Assembly: GCF_012935695.1 (NCBI RefSeq)
Contig: NZ_CP052859.1
Span: forward strand, 5,125,001-5,189,000
Reading direction: 5' to 3'
Source of the DNA: Pseudomonas sp. ADAK18
Lineage (GTDB): Bacteria > Pseudomonadota > Gammaproteobacteria > Pseudomonadales > Pseudomonadaceae
DNA length: 64,000 nt
Below the pieces are notes generated by a model, which saw only the letters and a list, made by a program, of their open reading frames with translations, was not told where the DNA came from and made no database searches. Positions within the stretch are counted from its first letter, which is position 1; the number at the start of each line of letters is the position of its first letter. Below are positions 59,884-64,000 of this stretch, piece by piece. The translations under genes were made by a program, and so were the position numbers.

Positions 59884-61125
59884 TCAGGCGGCGCGGGGAG
59901 CGAGGCCCTGCATATCAATGGAAGTCGTGTTCTGGCCGATCAGCTCGGCCAGCAGTTGGCCGCTGCCACAGGCCAGGGTAAACCCAAGGGCGCCATGACC
60001 CAGGTTCAACCACAGGTTGCTATAGGCACTGGCACCAATCAGCGGCACGCCCGTCGGTGTAGCCGGGCGCATACCGGCCCACTCAATCGCCCGATCGTAG
60101 TCGCCGGCCAGAGGAAAAGTCTCACAGGCCTGGCGTTTCATCAGGGCCAGACGTTTGGGCTCCAGGCGAGCGTCAAAACCGACGATGTCCACCATCGCCG
60201 CCACCCGCAGTTGTTCACCAATGCGCGCATAGACAATCTTGCGATCGTAGTCGGTGATGCTGATATTCGGCGCCCGATGCTGCTCGCCAATCGGCACGCT
60301 CAAGCTGTAGCCCTTGAGGGGATACAGCGGCAGCGACACACCGGGCAGCGCCAACTCGGCGCTGCGGTGACCGGCCGCCAACACCAGATGCTCCACGGGC
60401 AGCACCTCGGTGCCCAACTCAATGGCCTGCACCGTGCCGCCGGCATGACGAATGGCAGTCACCTTGCGCCCCAGCAGGAACGTGCAGCGGCCCGAGGCTT
60501 GCAGCCTGAGAGCCAGTTGCTGGCAGAAGCTGTGACAGTCCGCCACTTCTTCGTTGGGTGTGTAGATGCCGCCGACAAACCCGCTGTCGCCCAAGGTCGG
60601 TTCCAACCGGGCACAGTCCGCCGCCGAGAGCACTTGCTGTTGCAGGCGGTCCGTCACCTTGTTGCGAGCGTGCTCAAAGGTGCCGTGGCTGCGAAAGGTC
60701 ACCAGCTTGCCATTGCGTCGCCAATCAAAACCTTCCAGGACGTCCTCTTGGCGCCAGCGCTGCAGGATGTCCTGGCTCAAGCTGGCCAGCCGCAGCAGGT
60801 GCCCGGCGTTGCGCTGGTTGACCGACGCGCGGCAGGCTCCCAAGAAGGAGGCCATCCAGCGCCACTGTGCCGGGTCCATACGCGGGCGCAGCTTCAATGG
60901 CGAGTCGCCCCGCAGCATCCAACCGATGGCCTGCAGTGGTACGCCTTTATCGGCCAGGGGCGCGACGTAGCGATAGGACAGTTGGCCGCCGTTGGCGAAA
61001 CTGGTTTCGCTGCCCAGGGTTTCCCGTGCTTCGACCACCGTCACCTCACAGCCTGCGCGCACCAGAGCGTAAGCGCTTGCCAAGCCGATAACCCCGCCCC
61101 CGATGATACAAACCCGCTGAGCCAT
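59884..61125 (-). CDS. D-amino acid dehydrogenase, DadA type
   Basis: A 413-residue FAD protein: dinucleotide motif VCIIGGGVIGLASAYALVRAG at the N-terminus, SFANGGQLSYRYVAPLADKG (DadA signature), and the C-terminal WAGMRPATPTGVPLIG with LWLNLGHGALGFTLACGSG. It oxidises D-amino acids to imino acids at the inner membrane. As a separate copy with ridA and a binding protein under a LysR gene it may act on a narrower set of D-amino acids than housekeeping DadA. ATG 61125. Confidence 0.9.
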   Translation of the reverse strand: MAQRVCIIGGGVIGLASAYALVRAGCEVTVVEARETLGSETSFANGGQLSYRYVAPLADKGVPLQAIGWMLRGDSPLKLRPRMDPAQWRWMASFLGACRASVNQRNAGHLLRLASLSQDILQRWRQEDVLEGFDWRRNGKLVTFRSHGTFEHARNKVTDRLQQQVLSAADCARLEPTLGDSGFVGGIYTPNEEVADCHSFCQQLALRLQASGRCTFLLGRKVTAIRHAGGTVQAIELGTEVLPVEHLVLAAGHRSAELALPGVSLPLYPLKGYSLSVPIGEQHRAPNISITDYDRKIVYARIGEQLRVAAMVDIVGFDARLEPKRLALMKRQACETFPLAGDYDRAIEWAGMRPATPTGVPLIGASAYSNLWLNLGHGALGFTLACGSGQLLAELIGQNTTSIDMQGLAPRAA

Positions 61126-61198
61126 ATCTGTCCTTACGCCGTTTTTGATCAGGCTTGAACAGTAGGGCCAGGTGACAGGCGCCGGACAATGAATAAAG

Positions 61199-61211
61199 AT
61201 GGGTCACCCAT
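61199..61211. promoter_or_regulatory. Candidate LysR-type operator
   Basis: ATGGGTCACCCAT is a perfect 13-base palindrome centred in the 108-base gap between dadA-type and lysR-type genes, 22 bases before the lysR ATG and about 75 before the dehydrogenase. Palindromes of this kind often bind the LysR protein that is encoded beside them. Confidence 0.45.
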
Positions 61212-61233
61212 AAACAAAGGTTATGGACTCATC

Positions 61234-62136
61234 ATGCGCTTGCGCCATATCGAAATCTTCCAGGCCATCCGCCAGACCGGCTCCGTCAGCGCTGCCGCAC
61301 AATTGCTGCACGTCTCGCAACCAGCGGTGACCAAGGTATTGCAACATGCCGAGCTCCAGTTGGGCTTCCCGCTGTTTCTGCGGGTGCGCGGCAAGCTGCA
61401 GCCCACCCCGGAAGCCCTGGCCCTGGAGCGCGAAGTCGACAAGGTCACCGAGAGCCTGCAAGGGGTGCGGCGTCTGGCGCAAAACCTGCGTCGCGCCCCC
61501 GGCCAAAGCCTGCGCATCGGTGCCACACCAGCCCTGGCCTTGTCGCTGCTGCCACCGGCCATTCGTGAGTGGACCCAACGCTACCCGGACATCGCCTGTG
61601 AGCTGTCCAGCGCCCACAGCCGTGAGCTGGTGCAGAACCTGTTGATGCGTGAGATGGACGTGGCGTTGACCTTGCAGCCGCCCGATCACCCAGGCTTGAA
61701 CGCCCAGGCCTTGGCCCACGGTGTGCTGGTGGCATTGGCGCCTCGGGATTATTGGCCTGAAGCCGAACAGGGCAAACCACTGCCATTGATGGCGCTGGCG
61801 GACGCGCCGCTGATTGGCCTGTCCAGCGCCGATCCGCTGGCGGCAAAACTCGACAGCTACCTGGAAGCTGTCGATCCACCGCCACGGATCAGCATTTCAG
61901 TGCAGACCTATTCGCTGGCCCGGGCGATGGTCGAGTCGGGTGCGGGATTGGCGGTGATCGATCCGTTCACCGCGCTGGGCGCATCCACGGCGATCACCTG
62001 TATTCGTCCACTGGCACCGCCATTGCCCATCACCTTGTATGCGCTGACCCGCGCCGATGAGCCACCGCCGCATATGCTGGCGAGTTTGCTGGAGATCTTC
62101 GGCAGTCGCGCCCAGGAGCAGCTCGATCGGCTATAG
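61234..62136 (+). CDS. LysR-family transcriptional regulator
   Basis: A 300-residue regulator. The helix-turn-helix is at about residues 2-62 (MRLRHIEIFQAIRQTGSVSAAAQLL then HVSQPAVTKVLQHAE in pieces), and the substrate domain starts near residue 90 (LRIGATPALALSLLP). I take ATG 61234; earlier in-frame starts would overlap the palindrome. Divergent from the dehydrogenase operon, which it probably activates. Its stop overlaps the end of the convergent hemolysin III-type gene by six bases. Confidence 0.92.
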   Translation: MRLRHIEIFQAIRQTGSVSAAAQLLHVSQPAVTKVLQHAELQLGFPLFLRVRGKLQPTPEALALEREVDKVTESLQGVRRLAQNLRRAPGQSLRIGATPALALSLLPPAIREWTQRYPDIACELSSAHSRELVQNLLMREMDVALTLQPPDHPGLNAQALAHGVLVALAPRDYWPEAEQGKPLPLMALADAPLIGLSSADPLAAKLDSYLEAVDPPPRISISVQTYSLARAMVESGAGLAVIDPFTALGASTAITCIRPLAPPLPITLYALTRADEPPPHMLASLLEIFGSRAQEQLDRL

Positions 62137-62748
62137 CACGTACACCATGATCGCCACAAAATGCAGCAGGCTCCCGCCGATCACAAACAGGTGCCAGATC
62201 CCGTGGGAGTGCCGCAGCCGGTCCTCCAGGGCAAAGAAGATAATGCCCACGGTGTACAAAATGCCGCCCGACGCCAGCCAGATAAAGCCTACCGTGCCCA
62301 GCGCGGCAATCAACGGCTTGACCGCCACCAGCACGATCCAACCCATCACCGCATAGATCACGATCGACAGGATGCGCGCCTCGGAGCGCGGCTTGATCTC
62401 CTGCAGGATGCCGATCACCGCCAACCCCCAGACAATCCCGAACAGCGTCCAGCCCCACGGCCCGCGCAACGTCACCAGGCAAAACGGTGTGTAGCTGCCG
62501 GCGATCAGCAAGTAGATCGAAAAGTGATCGACCTTCTGCATGATCTCTTTCTTGCGCCCGCGCACGCTGTGATAGACCGTCGATGCGCTGTACAGCACCA
62601 ACAGCGTGAAACCATAAATCGCCACGCTGACAATCTTCCACGGGCTGCCATCGAGACTGGCAACCACCAACATCCACACCGCGCCGACAAAGGCTGCGAC
62701 CGCCCCGAGCAAGTGGCTCCAAGCGTTGAATCGTTCCCCGTGATACAT
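62131..62748 (-). CDS. Hemolysin III family (YqfA/PAQR-like) membrane protein
   Basis: A 205-residue protein with seven hydrophobic segments. The metal-ligand pattern of the family is visible: YHSVRGRKKEIMQKVDHFSIYLLIAGSYTPF (His and Asp) and the C-terminal HSHGIWHLFVIGGSLLHF. The name is historical, and bacterial members are now linked to membrane-energy homeostasis rather than haemolysis. ATG 62748 is the likely start. Confidence 0.9.
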   Translation of the reverse strand: MYHGERFNAWSHLLGAVAAFVGAVWMLVVASLDGSPWKIVSVAIYGFTLLVLYSASTVYHSVRGRKKEIMQKVDHFSIYLLIAGSYTPFCLVTLRGPWGWTLFGIVWGLAVIGILQEIKPRSEARILSIVIYAVMGWIVLVAVKPLIAALGTVGFIWLASGGILYTVGIIFFALEDRLRHSHGIWHLFVIGGSLLHFVAIMVYVL

Positions 62749-62911
62749 GTGTCACTCACCTCGAATAACCGCTACCACCTGGTTGTGCATCTGCACGCGA
62801 GACTATTCTGACGTCCGCTTCCCGATATCGGGTAACAACCTTTTCTTCATTTGCTCAAAGGGCACGCGCCGATAGATGATTTGCGCCCTCCCTCCGTTTG
62901 CGGAACGCCCC

Positions 62912-63478
62912 ATGCCCGACCTTGAACCTGGCCAGCCTCACCCCAGTCTGTGGCAGTTGTTTTACAACTTCGCCATGGTCGGCTTGCTGGGCTTTGGCGG
63001 CGTCATGCCCTGGGCTCGGCAGATGATGGTCGACCGCCGGCAGTGGGTTAGTGAGCAGGCCTTCAATGAGCTGCTGACCACCGGGCAGTTTTTCCCCGGC
63101 CCCAATATCGCCAACGTCGGCATCATCTACGGCCGCCGCCTGCATGGTTTGCCCGGTGCAATTGTGACCGTCTGCGGGTTGTACCTGTTCCCCTCGCTGA
63201 TCACCGTACTCGCCGGGTTTGCCTATGCCAAATGGTGGAGCCACGAAGTGGTGCAGCAGGTCTTCGGCGCGGTGATGCCGATTGCCACCGGCTTGATGCT
63301 CGGCACCACCTTGCGCCTGCTCAAGGCCATGCCCCGGACCCTGGCCAACTACAGCGCCTTTGTCCTGACCTTTGTGTTGATGGCGGTGCTGGTGTTGCCA
63401 TTGTGGATGGTGCTGCTGATCTGTATCCCAAGCTCCCTGGCCTTGAGTTTCATTGGCGCACAGAAGGCGGCCCACTGA
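62912..63478 (+). CDS. Chromate transporter, half-size (first)
   Basis: A 188-residue protein with one CHR domain, about six helices. The signature is FYNFAMVGLLGFGGVMPWARQMM with a following TTGQFFPGPNIANVGIIYGRRLHG. Small ChrA proteins work as pairs of inverted halves. A second half starts at the stop (TGATG). I use ATG 62912; one at 62876 is possible. Actual substrate may be chromate or another anion such as sulfate. Confidence 0.85.
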   Translation: MPDLEPGQPHPSLWQLFYNFAMVGLLGFGGVMPWARQMMVDRRQWVSEQAFNELLTTGQFFPGPNIANVGIIYGRRLHGLPGAIVTVCGLYLFPSLITVLAGFAYAKWWSHEVVQQVFGAVMPIATGLMLGTTLRLLKAMPRTLANYSAFVLTFVLMAVLVLPLWMVLLICIPSSLALSFIGAQKAAH

Positions 63479-64000
63479 TGCAGACCGCCCTCTTCCACCT
63501 GATGATCCAATGCGCGCTGTGGTCGTTGATGTCGATTGGCGGAAACATGGTGGCTGTGAGTGATATCCACCGCTACTCCGTGACAGACATGAACTGGCTC
63601 ACCGACGCCCAGTTTGTCGCCTTCTTCGCCCTGTCCCAGGCGCTGCCCGGTCCCAACGGCATGCTGCTGGTGTTTATCGGTCAACAAGCCGCCGGCCTGC
63701 CCGGCGCAGCAGTCGCGCTACTGGCCAAGTTGGTGCCCTGCTCGGTGCTGACCTACCTGGGCGCCGGCTGGCTGGAGAAGCACACCAAAACGCCCTGGGT
63801 GCAGCGGGTCAAACGCAGCCTGTTGCCGATCTCCATCGGGCTGATCCTCTCCGCCAGCTACATCCTGATGAACAGCCTGGAAAACAACGCCACAAGCCTG
63901 GTGCTGACCCTGGCCAGCGCCGCCGTGGTGTATTACACCCGGCTCAATGCAATCTGGCTGATCATCCTCGGCGTGGTGTTGGGCCTGCTCAGTTCATGGC
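63478..64000 (+). CDS. Chromate transporter, half-size (second), partial
   Basis: Runs off the window after 174 codons without a stop. It starts MQTALFHLMIQCALWSLMSIGG, with FFALSQALPGPNGMLLVFIGQQAAG as the CHR signature, so it is the partner half of the gene before it, overlapping its stop as TGATG. The residues SIGGNMVAVSDIHR replace the GFGG motif of the first half, as usual for the second partner. Confidence 0.85.
   Translation, partial: MQTALFHLMIQCALWSLMSIGGNMVAVSDIHRYSVTDMNWLTDAQFVAFFALSQALPGPNGMLLVFIGQQAAGLPGAAVALLAKLVPCSVLTYLGAGWLEKHTKTPWVQRVKRSLLPISIGLILSASYILMNSLENNATSLVLTLASAAVVYYTRLNAIWLIILGVVLGLLSSW

Overview
The window looks like chromosomal DNA of a member of the Pseudomonas fluorescens group. 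Protein-level similarity to known Pseudomonas genes is high throughout, GC is high with GC-rich third codon positions, and many intergenic gaps carry the REP-type inverted repeats typical of these genomes. This placement is from recognition, not from a database search. I count 57 protein genes, the last running off the right edge. I see no tRNA, rRNA, CRISPR array, insertion sequence or prophage.

Layout. 0.1-9.7 kb: choline uptake and its oxidation to glycine betaine (choXWV, betT, betIBA), with a palindromic BetI operator in the betT-betI gap. 10-13.5 kb: an RraA-type aldolase followed by a TldD/TldE-like protease pair. 13.6-16.1 kb: an RhlA-like lipid synthase plus a DHA2 exporter, behind a promoter that carries a lux-box-like palindrome. 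16.2-23.4 kb: dbpA, an HI0933-family flavoprotein, a YccS-like membrane protein, a periplasmic binding protein, an ElaA-type GNAT, a small winged-helix protein and a YgjP-like metallopeptidase. 24-28.4 kb: a REC-PAS-GGDEF-EAL protein, a PL7 alginate lyase and a periplasmic broad-specificity amino acid racemase.

28.5-34.7 kb: a central-carbon block on the minus strand (tkt, epd, pgk, two small lipoproteins, fba). 34.9-37.2 kb: a SahR-like ArsR/methyltransferase regulator with a perfect 30-bp operator, then metK. 37.4-41.8 kb: ligB between two DUF1090-like genes, a cytochrome c' lipoprotein and mltA. 41.9-46 kb: a MAPEG protein, an EamA transporter and a gtrA-gtrB-GT39 operon for lipid-linked glycosylation. 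46.4-48.4 kb: an ExoU-like patatin phospholipase with no chaperone or secretion genes nearby. 48.5-52.6 kb: a thioesterase, then ahcY-metF behind a SAH riboswitch, then another binding protein. 52.9-64 kb: rhlE, cytochrome b561 and yceI, bioA-rsmE, a D-amino acid dehydrogenase/RidA/binding-protein operon with a divergent LysR gene, a hemolysin III-family protein and paired chromate transporters.

How it fits together. The left end imports choline and oxidises it to betaine. metK, ahcY and metF form the activated-methyl cycle, and two different SAH-linked controls appear to govern it: a protein/operator pair at metK and an RNA element at ahcY. The most interesting accessory parts are the ExoU homologue, the RhlA-like/exporter pair with its candidate quorum-type promoter, and a REP element that has become coding sequence for a signal peptide.
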